From NCBI RefSeq assembly GCF_009363115.1, contig NZ_CP045298.1, positions 186,001 to 250,000 on the forward strand: a DNA stretch of 64,000 nucleotides, written 5' to 3'. The translations under genes were made by a program, and so were the position numbers. The notes under the pieces are model-generated. The model made no database searches, was not told the DNA's origin, and saw nothing but the letters and a program-made list of their open reading frames with translations. Below, one piece after another: positions 45,901 through 56,800 of the stretch (positions within the stretch are counted from its first letter, which is position 1; the number at the start of each line of letters is the position of its first letter). The stretch is from Paenibacillus brasilensis (GTDB lineage Bacteria; Bacillota; Bacilli; Paenibacillales; Paenibacillaceae).

Positions 45901-48900
45901 ATAAAGGCATTCGCGGCAGCATAGTCAGACTGACCTGCATTGCCACCCACTCCCGAACCTGACGAAAAAAGAATAAAGAAGTCAAGAGCGATGTTCTTAC
46001 TGGCTTGGTCCAGGTTTACCAATCCGGCAACCTTGGGCGCCAGTACTGCCCTGAATTCCTGGCTAGTCTTTTTAATAATGTAGTTATCCTGAATTATTCC
46101 AGCACTGTGCAGGATGCCGTTGATTCCGCCGTATGTCTGCCTGATATTTTCAATTAAGCCAACCACAGCTTCCTTCCGCGTGACATCCACCTGCCTGTAT
46201 TCCACCCTGGCGCCCAATGCCTTCAATTCCTCCAATGAGGTCTGCTTGTCCTGTTCCAGTAGGGAACGTCCAGTAAGTACCAAAGTCACTTCCCTGGCCT
46301 GACGTGCAATCTCTTTAGCAAAAATAAGACCTAAACCCCTTGCACCTCCGGTAATCAAATAAACCCCGCAGTTTTTCCATGGAATTCCCGCTGTCTCCGA
46401 CGGTGGTATTTCTACTTTGCTCCAGACCGGGACCCAACGCTTGCCCTCTGCAAATCGGATGCGGCTGTCCTCAGGATGTCGGCTGCTCGTCTTTAGGATT
46501 TCGATCAACCCTTCTGTTTTTTTTGTCCCCTCTACCTCAATCAACTGACCGTGAATCTTTGGATTTTCCTTTTGCGCAGTTTTGAGTATGCCAGACAGTC
46601 CAGCGAAGAGCAGCTTTTCATTTTGAGGCATGGTTACAATCTGCACCAGCACCTTGCCTTTGGGCTTGTCATTCAGGATGCCTTTTATGTTCTCGAAAAC
46701 CTGGACGGCATACATTTCGAAGCGCCGATCGGCTTCCTCCATGCCGGATTGCAAAGTGATGCATTCCACTCCTGGAAAGAGGGCCCCAAGTTCTTCCGCA
46801 GTAATGGTATTGGTTTCGCAAAGCATGACCACGTGTCGTTCGTAGATGGGAGCCATCGGGTTATCGGAAGCCGCCTGTTCTTTCCAGCAGGGCTGGAGCA
46901 TTATTGCAGCGGGTGTATTCTCACAGGTGTCGGCTTCCTTGCAGGAGTCTCCTTTTATGCGCTCGCAGACCTGGCCTGCCTCGTCACGCAAATCAATGAC
47001 ATACTTCTGCGTTAACTCCTGGCCACTAATGGTTGAATTAGAACTTTGCTCAGAAGGTACGAAGGTGTTTTGATACAGTAATGGATGCAGGTGTGCTGCC
47101 GCGCCGTCGGCGGGCTTTCCTTCATCTACATCTATCCAATAGCGCTCTCTAGCAAAGGGATATGTCGGTAAAGGGATACGGCGGGGCTGGACATCACCGT
47201 AAAGTCTGCCCCAGTCCATATGGGCACCATCGGCCCACAATTCTGCAATTCTGCCGTATTTTTCTGCTAGAATCCGCAAATCAACCGTTTCATCTAGCAC
47301 TTCCTCCCCTGAGACCTTATCCAGGCTCTCCTTGTCCCGTTTGGCCTGTCCCCGGTAAAGCTGTGCAATATTCTGTCTTCCTCCAATAAATTCCATAAGT
47401 TTGTTTCTGAGTTCCTCCACTGACTCAACGACCACAGCGAGGCGCTCCTCCATCGCCTCGCGCCCTGTCTGCAAGGTATAAGCCACATCCACCAGATCGT
47501 GATCGAAGAACCCGTTCCGATCCATTGCCGCAGCCAATTGACTGGCCTGCTCTTTCAAGGCTCCGTCACTCTTTGCCGACAGAACAATGACAACCAGTCT
47601 TTGAGGGGTAAAAGAAGTCTCGAAGTCATCCTGTTCTGCAGGAAGGTATTCCTCAAGGACGATATGGGCATTGGCCCCCCCGGCTCCAAAGGAAGATATC
47701 CCAGCAATTCTCGGGTATTCCCGCTTCTCGCCGTCTTCCTCTACTATTGGGCGCTCCCATTCAGAAAGCCTCTGCTGGACTACAAATGGGGTTTTGGCAA
47801 AGTTTATATTGGAGTTCAGCTTTTGGGAATGCAGGCTGGGGACAATTTTCCGGTTTTTCATTTGCAGGATGATTTTGGCAATGCCTGCAATCCCTGCGGC
47901 CGCCTCCAAGTGGCCTATATTTGATTTTACCGAGCCGACAGCGCAAAACCCCGTGTCCTGCGTATCTTTTCTGAATGCCTGGGTAAGCCCGGTGATTTCA
48001 ATAGGATCGCCAAGTTCTGTCCCTGTACCGTGGGCTTCAATATAACTGACTGCCCGGGCATTTACGCCTGCTTTATCAAAAGCCTCTCTGATCAGTTCGC
48101 CCTGCGCTACCGGGTTAGGCACGGTATACCCGTTTGTTTTTCCTCCATGGTTGATACGGGTTCCCCGAATAACCGCATAGATATGGTCCTTGTCGGCAAT
48201 GGCCCGTGATAAAGGTTTGAGCAGTACGACCCCCGCACCTTCGCCAGGGACAAATCCATTCCCGCCTTCCCCAAAGCTTTTGCACCGCCCCTCAGGCGAT
48301 AGCATTCTCATCGTACTGAGAAAGATATAGCTTGAAGGATGAAGATATAAGTTGACTCCTCCTGCAACGGCCATCTCGCATTCACCGTTATAAATATGCT
48401 CACAGGCCTCATGGATTGCAGTTAATGAGGAGGAGCACATGGTATCAATTGGCATGCTGGGCCCTTTTAAGTTCAAGAAATACGATATTCTGTTGGCTAC
48501 CGAACTGAAGGAGGTGCGCGGAAAGACGGGGTGTCCTTGTTCCCACAGCTTTGGCCCGTATAAATTGAAGCCCGTTCCGGTAATTCCTGCAAAGACGCCA
48601 ATCCGGCCATGATACTGGGCTGCAAGCTGCTCCCTGCTATATCCTGCATCCTCGAAAACCTTCCAGCATTCTTCCAGGAATATTCGCTCCTGAGGATCCA
48701 TACTCATCGCTTCCCGGGGAGATATATTAAAGAAGAGCGGATCAAAATCTGCAAAATCCTCCACAAACCCTCCACTTTTGCTATAGCTTTTGCCCTTCTC
48801 AACAGCTTCCTTTATGTCGGGACAGTAGAAACCTTCTCTCTTCCAGCGTCCCGCAGGGATTTCGGTTATACAGTCTTTGCCCTGTTCCAGATTGCTCCAG

Positions 48901-50855
48901 TACTCTTCCATATTTTTGGCCTGCGGATATCGTCCGCTGATACCAATGATGGCTATTGGCTCGTGTTCCACACGGCCTTTGTCAGTAGCCGTGTTGCGGA
49001 CACGATGATGATGTTTTTCTTCCTTGGGCAGGGTCGACAAAGATAATTCGCTGGCCGCATCCAGGGCTGCGGAGATGGAGACGAACTTAGCTTTCGGTTT
49101 TAGCTGGCTTCCGAGTCCTGTCCACCGTACGCATTCCTTGTGATAATCAGCAATAAAATATTCGGCCACTGCCTCCAACGTCTGGTATTCATAAAACAAG
49201 GTCATGGATATTTCCCCAAAAATACCCTGCAGCTTTTGATTGAGCCTTGTAATCATGATGGAGTCTATGCCATAGCTCTCCAAAGGCTCACTGACATCAA
49301 TCTTGTCAATACTCAGCTTGGTGACTTCTCCAAACAACAATTTTAGCTGATGCAAGGTTTTTTCCAGAAGCAGCTGAAGAGTCACCTCCGAAGAAGCTGA
49401 CTCTTCAACGTGTACCTTCTCCTGCGGTTGAGGCTCCAATATATGCTTTCTCAATCTGGGTAACTCACCTTCTATGACCAATACCTGATTTAGACCAGCG
49501 GCCAGACCATCATATAAAGCCTTGACGCCATTTGAAGACTGCATGGCTACCATGCCAATATTTTTCCAAGCCTTCTCTGTATCATCGTTTACTTGCATCC
49601 CTCCATCCTTCCAGAGCGGCCAATTGACAGACAGCGTCTGCCCTTTACGCTCCTTGGAGGCTGCAAGGCTGTTTCGATATGAGGCATAGGCATCCATAAA
49701 TGCATTAGCGGCAGAATAGTCGGCCTGACCAGGGTTGCCCATAATTCCTGCTATTGAGGAAAAGAAAATAAAGAAATCAAGGTTTTGCTCCTTGGTCGCC
49801 TGATCCAGGTTCACCAGTCCGGCAACTTTTGGCGCCAGTACTCCCACGAACTCTTCCTGTGTCTTATGAATAATAAAACGATCCTGTATCACTCCGGCAC
49901 TATGGAGGACACCATCAAGGCCTCCGTACTCTTCCCTGATCTCAAGGACCAGTCTGGAGACCTCTTCCTTCCGGGAGATATCTACCTGTCTATACTCAGC
50001 GCGGGCACCCTGCGCCTTCAATTCCTCTAATATGGCCTGCTTGCCTTCGTCCGGCATCGAACGGCCTACAAGAACTAGCGTAGCTTCCCTGACACGCCGG
50101 GCGATATCCTTTGCAAAAACAAGCCCTAGACCTCCTGCGCCGCCCGTAATCAAATAAATCCCCCGATTTTTCCAAGGCGCTCTTCCCGTTGTCTCGGGGG
50201 GATTCATCTCGTTCCAGCCGAGAACCAGACGTTTACCATCCTCATACCATATCCTTTTATCCTTTGGATATTGGCTGTTCTCATTCAGCTTCTCAACCAT
50301 GCCTTCCAGACCTGAAGATTCCAACTCAACGAATTGACCTACAATTTTCGGATTTTCTTTCTCGGCGGCCTTTAGCAATCCCAAAAGTCCTGCGAAAGGC
50401 TGCTGCCCGCTTTGCGAGGAAGCTGCAATCTGTATCAATACGCTGCTTCTGAGGTTCTCTTTGAGAATCTTTTGCACTTCCGTAAGCAGTTGGAGGGCAT
50501 AGGCCTGAAAGCGCTCATCCATACCACTTTGGCTGGCATGCAGCTTGATGCATCGGGTTCCTTTCATGAGCGCTTCAATGCTTCGTTCCGAAATATGATC
50601 CAGCTCACAAAGCACCACCAAACGCTGGCTAAATTCAGGGGCTGTCACTGTCTGGAAAGCAACTTGCTCCTTCCAGACAGGCTCTAGCATAAGGACTCCC
50701 GCATCTGGAAGGGACCTTGTAGTCCCTGCTCCGCTATGCGTGATTCCATGTGAAGGCATTTGAGCTTGAAATTGACGTATCCTGAGAATGGCATCCTCTT
50801 TCTGCATCCGTCCGCTTTTTACCTCGCCTAGCATATATTGAAAAAAGTCCTTCAT
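42978..50855 (-). CDS. Trans-AT polyketide synthase: KR-ACP | KS-(DH remnant)-KR-ACP-ACP | KS0
   Basis: A 2625-aa protein without AT domains. A short helical N-terminal region (about 45 residues) precedes KR (ITGGAGGLG near residue 236), ACP (GIDSI, Ser532), KS (DTMCSSS, Cys807, EAHGTGT), a shrunken DH (HPLLYQNT start and IDLRDEAG end with the catalytic middle gone), KR (ITGGARGLG near 1501), two nearly identical ACPs (GVDSI, Ser1814 and Ser1928) and a final ketosynthase. In the last one the Cys is Ser2196 (DTMSSSS) and the EAHGTGT block reads EAAANGS, so it cannot condense. The protein stops inside the KS-linker at PLPTALF, with no docking tail. KR-ACP at the front completes the module begun by the last KS of the upstream protein. 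ATG 50855 follows an AGGAGATG-type site. Confidence 0.95.
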   Translation of the reverse strand: MKDFFQYMLGEVKSGRMQKEDAILRIRQFQAQMPSHGITHSGAGTTRSLPDAGVLMLEPVWKEQVAFQTVTAPEFSQRLVVLCELDHISERSIEALMKGTRCIKLHASQSGMDERFQAYALQLLTEVQKILKENLRSSVLIQIAASSQSGQQPFAGLLGLLKAAEKENPKIVGQFVELESSGLEGMVEKLNENSQYPKDKRIWYEDGKRLVLGWNEMNPPETTGRAPWKNRGIYLITGGAGGLGLVFAKDIARRVREATLVLVGRSMPDEGKQAILEELKAQGARAEYRQVDISRKEEVSRLVLEIREEYGGLDGVLHSAGVIQDRFIIHKTQEEFVGVLAPKVAGLVNLDQATKEQNLDFFIFFSSIAGIMGNPGQADYSAANAFMDAYASYRNSLAASKERKGQTLSVNWPLWKDGGMQVNDDTEKAWKNIGMVAMQSSNGVKALYDGLAAGLNQVLVIEGELPRLRKHILEPQPQEKVHVEESASSEVTLQLLLEKTLHQLKLLFGEVTKLSIDKIDVSEPLESYGIDSIMITRLNQKLQGIFGEISMTLFYEYQTLEAVAEYFIADYHKECVRWTGLGSQLKPKAKFVSISAALDAASELSLSTLPKEEKHHHRVRNTATDKGRVEHEPIAIIGISGRYPQAKNMEEYWSNLEQGKDCITEIPAGRWKREGFYCPDIKEAVEKGKSYSKSGGFVEDFADFDPLFFNISPREAMSMDPQERIFLEECWKVFEDAGYSREQLAAQYHGRIGVFAGITGTGFNLYGPKLWEQGHPVFPRTSFSSVANRISYFLNLKGPSMPIDTMCSSSLTAIHEACEHIYNGECEMAVAGGVNLYLHPSSYIFLSTMRMLSPEGRCKSFGEGGNGFVPGEGAGVVLLKPLSRAIADKDHIYAVIRGTRINHGGKTNGYTVPNPVAQGELIREAFDKAGVNARAVSYIEAHGTGTELGDPIEITGLTQAFRKDTQDTGFCAVGSVKSNIGHLEAAAGIAGIAKIILQMKNRKIVPSLHSQKLNSNINFAKTPFVVQQRLSEWERPIVEEDGEKREYPRIAGISSFGAGGANAHIVLEEYLPAEQDDFETSFTPQRLVVIVLSAKSDGALKEQASQLAAAMDRNGFFDHDLVDVAYTLQTGREAMEERLAVVVESVEELRNKLMEFIGGRQNIAQLYRGQAKRDKESLDKVSGEEVLDETVDLRILAEKYGRIAELWADGAHMDWGRLYGDVQPRRIPLPTYPFARERYWIDVDEGKPADGAAAHLHPLLYQNTFVPSEQSSNSTISGQELTQKYVIDLRDEAGQVCERIKGDSCKEADTCENTPAAIMLQPCWKEQAASDNPMAPIYERHVVMLCETNTITAEELGALFPGVECITLQSGMEEADRRFEMYAVQVFENIKGILNDKPKGKVLVQIVTMPQNEKLLFAGLSGILKTAQKENPKIHGQLIEVEGTKKTEGLIEILKTSSRHPEDSRIRFAEGKRWVPVWSKVEIPPSETAGIPWKNCGVYLITGGARGLGLIFAKEIARQAREVTLVLTGRSLLEQDKQTSLEELKALGARVEYRQVDVTRKEAVVGLIENIRQTYGGINGILHSAGIIQDNYIIKKTSQEFRAVLAPKVAGLVNLDQASKNIALDFFILFSSGSGVGGNAGQSDYAAANAFMDAYAWYRNILVSSKERIGKTLSINWPLWKDGGMRLDQETEKAMQKVGMYAMRTETGINALYQSIACISNQVMVIEGDIELVSKMMVMEGQLEQSGKATRDQVKGSEGAIVSSTAKKAESGRREDLLREKTVHHLKTLLSSSIGLPVYRIEEDTSFENYGVDSIKSMELTDQLEKTFYQVSRTLFFEYPNIRSLTDYFLESHQDQLIALFGIEQEAVAAAAKADTTSTANKAVSDQEEDLLREKTVHYLKTLLSSSIGLPVYRIEEDTSFENYGVDSIKSMELTDQLEKTFYQVSRTLFFEYPNMRSLTDYFLESHQDQLIALFGVEQEVVAAAATNPARVVETVKAPSPIFRSPQFSPDKVEPQEEKEKGTGTMDIAVIGISGKYPGAENLQEFWRNLQESKDCITEIPKERWEHNLYFDEERNKPGKTYCKWGGFMERINLSEPAFFHLTPYEVSLMDPMEQLFLETIWNLLESAGYTREVLQKKHQNKVGVYIGATYHKYCSCDTEPDFAQRVTSFGSVAVANPMSHYFNFQGPSISVDTMSSSSAVAVHMACESLVRGECQIAVAGGGNLLTSPKKYIESSQNQLIGSHQDSRSFADGDGYLPAEGVGAVLLKPLQKAVQDGDCILAVIKSTATNHGGHSNGYTIPNPNAQTQLVEENFLKAGINPRTISYVEAAANGSTLGDPIELVALNKAFQKFTNEQRFCAIGSVKSNIGHAEAASGISQLTKVILQLWHRKLVPTIKAEKLNPNINFSNTPFYLQREVQEWERPVIEIQGEEREYPLRATVSSFGAGGSNVHFILEEYISSQKDSIHSRVADHTEVVVLSDINRERLIALAKQLLEYLEQQSDDSLQDIAFTLQTGREAMTCRAAIIASTREELLTGLRELLELADSGHEPEGASIPLFIGESREDSKTSALLSGKIGETVSQLLLEEGNMGNIAMYWTQGGRISWEALHKDKNVRRIPLPTALF
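44899..45555 (-). repeat. Tandem 342-bp duplication encoding twin ACPs
   Basis: 44899-45213 and 45241-45555 align base for base at an offset of 342, with only scattered differences, nearly all silent. Each unit is one ACP plus its Ala-rich linker (114 codons). The near identity points to a recent duplication or to ongoing gene conversion. Confidence 0.93.
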
Positions 50856-50886
50856 CTCCTATTGCCTCCTAGCACGTAGAAACTTC

Positions 50887-53800
50887 TCATTTACGTATTA
50901 ATATATTGAGGATTTCACTAGCGGCCTCATCCACAGACATGGTGTCGTTCATCATTTCATCCAAGAGTCTGCCGTACAATATATCATCAAAGTCTACATT
51001 GCTTTCATTGTGTGGTAGTAATGCATGGGCTTTTAATTGATCCTTGCTTTCAGAAGTCCAGTAATGCTCTCTTGCGAATGGGTAGGTGGGCAGACTGATC
51101 CGGCGAGGTACCTTCCCTGTGTAAAGTTTATTCCAATCAAAATTGATCCCTTTAGCCCACAGCTCCAGAAGCTTGGTATATTTCTTTTTGGAAATCCAAA
51201 GATCGATCATTTGTTGCAGGTCTTCGTCCCCCGAAAAAATGGTCAACGATTCTTTGTTGCGTTTGGCCTGTCCCCTGTACAGGTTGAGCATGTTATGTCG
51301 TCCATCCACAAACCCCTTTAATTTCTCCTCAAGTTCTGCGGTAGATTCCACAAGCACGGCTAAACGCTCCTCCATCGCTTCGCGCCCCACCTGTAGCGTG
51401 TAGGCAATATCCGAGACACTAACGGAGGATAGCTGACCCTGAAGAGCCTCCAGCAGTTGCCGCCCCTTTTCCTTCAACTGCTCCTCACTCTTGGCTGACA
51501 GCACGATCATGGCAGGTCCCCGGGAAGCGGATCCTGTTCCAGACTGCTCCTGGTACTCAGGAATGTACTCTTCAATCACGATATGGGCGTTAGCCCCTCC
51601 TGCACCGAAAGACGATATTCCAGCCCGCCTTGGGCATTCTTCTGTGATTCCACCGGTTGTCACTATCGGCCGCTTCCATTCCTCCAGCCTTTGCTGAACG
51701 ACAAAAGGCGTATTGTTAAAATTAATTTCAGGATTCAAATTGCCTGCATGCAAGGATGGTACTAACTGGCGGTGCTTCAGCTGCAGCAATATTTTGGTCA
51801 CCCCTGCAATGCCTGCCGCGCTCTCACAGTGACCAATATTGGATTTGACCGATCCTATGGCGCAGAACTGCTTATCCTTTGTAAACTTTTCAAATGCCCT
51901 TGTCAGTCCTGCAATTTCAATAGGATCTCCCAAAGCCGTACCTGTTCCGTGGGCTTCAATATAGCCGACTGTCCTTGCATCGACATCCGCACGCTGGAGC
52001 GCTTCCTCAATCAGCCAGGATTGAGCTTGAGGGCTAGGCACTGTATAACCGCTGGTTTTGCCTGAAGCATTGAGCATACTCCCTTTGATGACTCCATAAA
52101 TATGGTCACCATCGGCAATGGCCTTCTCCAGCGGCTTCAACACGATCGCGCCGACACCTTCTCCGTCAACGAAACCATCTGCTTGATCTCCGAACGACTT
52201 ACATTGACCCGTTTTAGAAAGCATCGTCATAGATGAGAGCTTGATATAGTGGATAGGGTCTACAATCAAATTCACTCCCCCGGCAATAGCGCACTCGCTT
52301 GTCCCGCTAAACAGGCTGTCCATAGCCAAATGGATAGCCGTCAATGAGGAGGAGCAGGCGGTATCTATGGACATACTCGGACCTTGGAAATCCAGATGAT
52401 AGGAAACCCTGTTGGAGATCGAATTGTACTGAGGTCCCAAACCGTAATTTCCGTTCATCACGCCTGCAAATACACCCACTTTTCGACTATCACAAAGATT
52501 GGCAGGAGTATACCCGGCGTCCTCTATACTTGCATATGCTGCTTCCAGGAATAGTCTTTCCTGCGGGTCCATGGTTTCGGCTTCCGCAGGAGAAATCTTG
52601 AAAAATAGCGGATCGAATAAATCAATGCCTTCGATAAAACCGCCCCATTTTGAATAGATTGTTCCCCTCTTCCCTTTTTCCTCGTCAAAGTATGCCTTCC
52701 AATCCCAACGGTCTTCAGGAATTTCAGTTATACAATTTTTTCCTTCTCTTAGATTGTTCCAATACTCCTCGATATTACGAGCTCCCGGGTAACGTCCTGA
52801 CAACCCAATAATCGCAATATCTCTGACATTGGAGGACTGTGCCGCCATACTTTTCATCTTGCTGTCAGAAGGCTTAAGGAAACGTCCTCCCCGGTTAAAC
52901 TTCATCGGTGCATTAGCAAGTGATGGCGGGACAGGGACCTCTTCAACACTGGAAATTTCTCCGTCCAACTCCTGTTCTTTTATTCCTACCAGCTTCTTCA
53001 ACGAATCCTTTTGCGTTTGAAGAAGGTACGCTACTAGATCATCTATGGTGTTGTACTCAAAAAACAGCGTGCTGGCAAAATCCTCGATGACTTCACGCAA
53101 AATATTTGTGATTTGCACAACCAATATCGAGTCAATTCCATACTCTTCCAGGGCAACCGTTGGGTCGATACTTTCCGGTTCCATTTTTAGCGTCTCGCCA
53201 AGCAATTGTTTAAAGTAAGCCGTACTTTTCTCACGCAGCACATGTTCCACCTCTGCTTGTACTGCCTCTATTTTGGGTTGAGATGGTTGTTTCGCCGATA
53301 CCGTTTCCACGGTTCTTTTCTCTACCGATATGGATCCCTGTTTGTGCTGTCGCTTTTGCCGAACCAGGCCATCGCTTTGGGCTGCGACGATCTGCTGGCC
53401 CCACTCATGTGCCTCTTGCGCCGGGAAGAACGCTGTGCGGAAGCCTTCTTGGGTCAATACGGATTTCCATATTTGAGGCTGGAGACCTGGGCAGCCGGGA
53501 ATACGCAATTCCGGGTCCTCATACGCCCACCAGCCATCCAGTAATCCGAAGGTAAGGTGGGTAAACACGCTGCTGCCTGTGATTTCATTGAGCAGGAGCA
53601 ATCCGTTGCTTTTCAAAACCGCTTTGGCATTACGTACCGCCTGGCGAACATCTTTTGCGGTATGAAGTACATTAGCGGCAATGACAATATCATACTTACC
53701 CGGCTCAATACCTTGCCCGGCAACAGGTTCTTCAACATTAAATATCCGATAGCTGAGATACGAATGATCCGGCCCATACTCTTTTTCCGCGTGCATCAAA

Positions 53801-56800
53801 AAGGCTTTCGAGATATCCGTATAGCAATATTCCTGAATGTGCTGGCGATATGGCCGTAATTTCAGAAATACCGGCGCACTGGTTCCTCCGGTGCCCGCTC
53901 CGATTTCGAGAATTCTGATTTTCGTAGCGGAGTCGGCCATGATCCTCTCCTGTACATACGCCGCAGTCGTATCGGCAAGCACTTCATTAAAGTAGTCCAC
54001 TACCAGATTGTTCTTATAAATCCCTTCCACCAGTTCCATAGAAGAATCAGGGAAGATAATTTCCGTTGCAGGCAATTTCCCAGTAAGAACTTCCGGTAAA
54101 GCCCGCAGCGTTGTCTCAGCCAAATTGATCCTTGCCCTCATCTGCGGATATTGCAGCCATGTACGCTTGCGCTCTTCCCATTCCTTCCAAACATCATCTC
54201 TATCAGTCAAGCTGGAATCTCTACCTGAAAGGTCGTAATCCATGCGTGTCAAAATCTCCATACTCTCTTTCAGCCATTTGCCATACAGCACAGGGAGTTC
54301 AAGCTTATTGGCGAGCTCTTCGGCAGACTGATGATCTGTCCCTGATAGCCCCATGGACAAAAGTTGCGCTCGTAACAGCCTGCACAGAAGATGTTCCATT
54401 TCCCTTTCCTGAAGGTCGCCAGCATCCTCTGCGGCATAGTTTTCGGTAAAATGACTTTTTGATGGTAGGGCTGCAACAATATTTTCCTGTATATCCCGCA
54501 GATCCGGATCAGCATTGTGCGGGTACAGGTCAACGGCTTCCGTCGGGTTAATTCCTTCCATCTCCAGATGTCTTGTTGTTTTCATAAGCCCCATTTGGTC
54601 CATCGGTGAGGCAAGAAGCATCTCAAGCGCCTCCATCCCCTCCTGCGGATCTATGAGCCCAACACCGATTTGCGCCAGTCTGGAGTAATTTTCTACCTCT
54701 TGCTGCCCGTCTTTGGAGGCATGGCTTTCACCGCTCCCCCAGTATCCCCAATTCATGACCTTCACCGGGCAATGCCAATCCTGCGAAAGACGATGCGCAA
54801 ACGCGTCTTTAAAAGTACATCCGGCAGCATAGCTGCTTTGTCCCGGGTTTTTTACATAGGTAATCATGGAAGAGAAAAACAGTACAAAATCCAGCGGCTC
54901 ATTTTGAAAGACTTGGGCCATGCGTACACTTACATCAACCTTGGCTGAAAGCCCTGACCGGAGCTCTTCCTCCGTTAAATCTTCCAGCCCCTTCTCCAAA
55001 AATGAAATGGCAGAGTGGACCACGCCGTTTATTCTGGAGTACCGCTGCTTTATTTCCTCATACGCCCGCTGCAGCGCCCTTTCGTCTGCTACATCCGCCG
55101 AGATATAGCATGGAACAGGTCCCAGGCCTTCAAATCCGTCCAATTGGGCCTGGATAGACGCATCCTTTTGCCTTCTGCCCAGCCACACAATTTGGGCCTG
55201 GTAGGTATAGGCCATATACTTGCTCCAAGCCTCTCCGATATTGCCGGCGCCCCCGATGACCACATAGACGCCTCCGGTTTTGCAAAGCGTCTGTCCTTTT
55301 AATCCAGAAGTCTGCTTGAATGGGATCAGATGCTGACGGTACCACTGCCCGTTCCTGAAAACCCACATCCGTCCCTGCCGGTCGGAGGGCAGCATAAATA
55401 TATCGGATAACGGCCAGCCATCATCGGATTGCAGGTCCATGATACGGATTTTCCAATTCGGATATTCTTTGGCCATGGTGCCTACCAGCCCATGGAGACT
55501 CGCATGAGTCGGGTTGACTGTATCGTCCTGATCCATCGGCTGAGCTTGGGTGGTTATCGTTGTCCAGCCTAGCTTTTTCGTTCCATACCCCAATAGAAGC
55601 ATCGCTTTGACCATTCTAAAGAAGAGAAGGACTCCTTGCACCTGTTCCTTGATCAAGGATTCGGCCGTCACCGATTCGACGGAAACGTTGGGTGCAATCC
55701 ACAGAATATGATCAACGGCTCCATATTCTTCTACCTTTGAGGCAACTGTTTCTATGGAATCGTGCGCTTGAAGCTCCAAAAAATGCGCCCCAGGATAATG
55801 TGCCCGAATGGCCTGTCTGTCGTAGTCAGTGCCACCTGCAATGACCAAGCGGTCTGTCGACGACGGGGAAACGATATTTTTTTGTATAACAGCCGGGTCC
55901 CATTTCGGGATAAGCATTACAGATCCTACAAGCGGATCGGCGGCATTTTCTCCTGCCGCTACACCTTGTGCATTTTCAACGCCGAGGTCTCCGTCCAGCG
56001 CTCGGGTGGATAGTCCTGTAATTCTGACACAAACGATTCCTTTCTCATCACACAAGTCAATATTGAGCTTCTGTACCTTGTCCTCCTTCTTACTGCCCTC
56101 GCTGTATTGAATCAACGACCACATGGCCGGAGTGCATGTCCCATAAATCTCGATCTCTTGAAGAGCAAATGGCATAAGAGGCGTATCCGGTACTGTGCTG
56201 CCCGGCAGCCCCCCGTTTTCTTGGCCCATGATCAACCCGATGGATGCATGCAAGGCCGAATCCATTAAGCTGGGGTGAAGGACAAAGCTTGCCGCCGTAT
56301 CGGAAATGGAGGAGGGTAACGCCAGCTTCGCAAGCACCCTTCCCGAATGTGTATACACCTTCTCCACACACCGGTATGCCGGGCCATAGTCTATTCCAGT
56401 TTCCTTAAAAATTTCGTAGCAGTGCGATCCGTTAAGCTCGCTTTGGCCAAAACCTTTCTGTAGCTCCTCAAGGTTCAGCGTCGGTTTTTGCCCTACGCAA
56501 ACCTGCAGCACATCGCCCTGGCTATGCACGGTATGCCCACTCTCGCTTCCTCCTTGCCCGCTATACACTTCAAAGCTGATTTTTCCGGTGTCCCCCAGGA
56601 AGAGTCTGGTGTGTACAGAGACTGACTGGTTGTCCACAACAATGGGCCGAATCCAGTTTACATTTTTCAACCGGATTCCTGTTGTACTGTTGTCCGCATC
56701 TCCTGTAGAACGTTCCACAGCCGCCCGTACCATCTCAAGATAGGCTACTCCAGGCAGAACCCTTTGGCCTTTCACCGTATGATCCCTGAGGAAAAACTCC

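Noticed and set aside
53600-54200. C-methyltransferase region considered as a separate regulator or free enzyme
   Set aside because: It lies in the unbroken PKS frame between KR and ACP, the normal place for a cMT domain.
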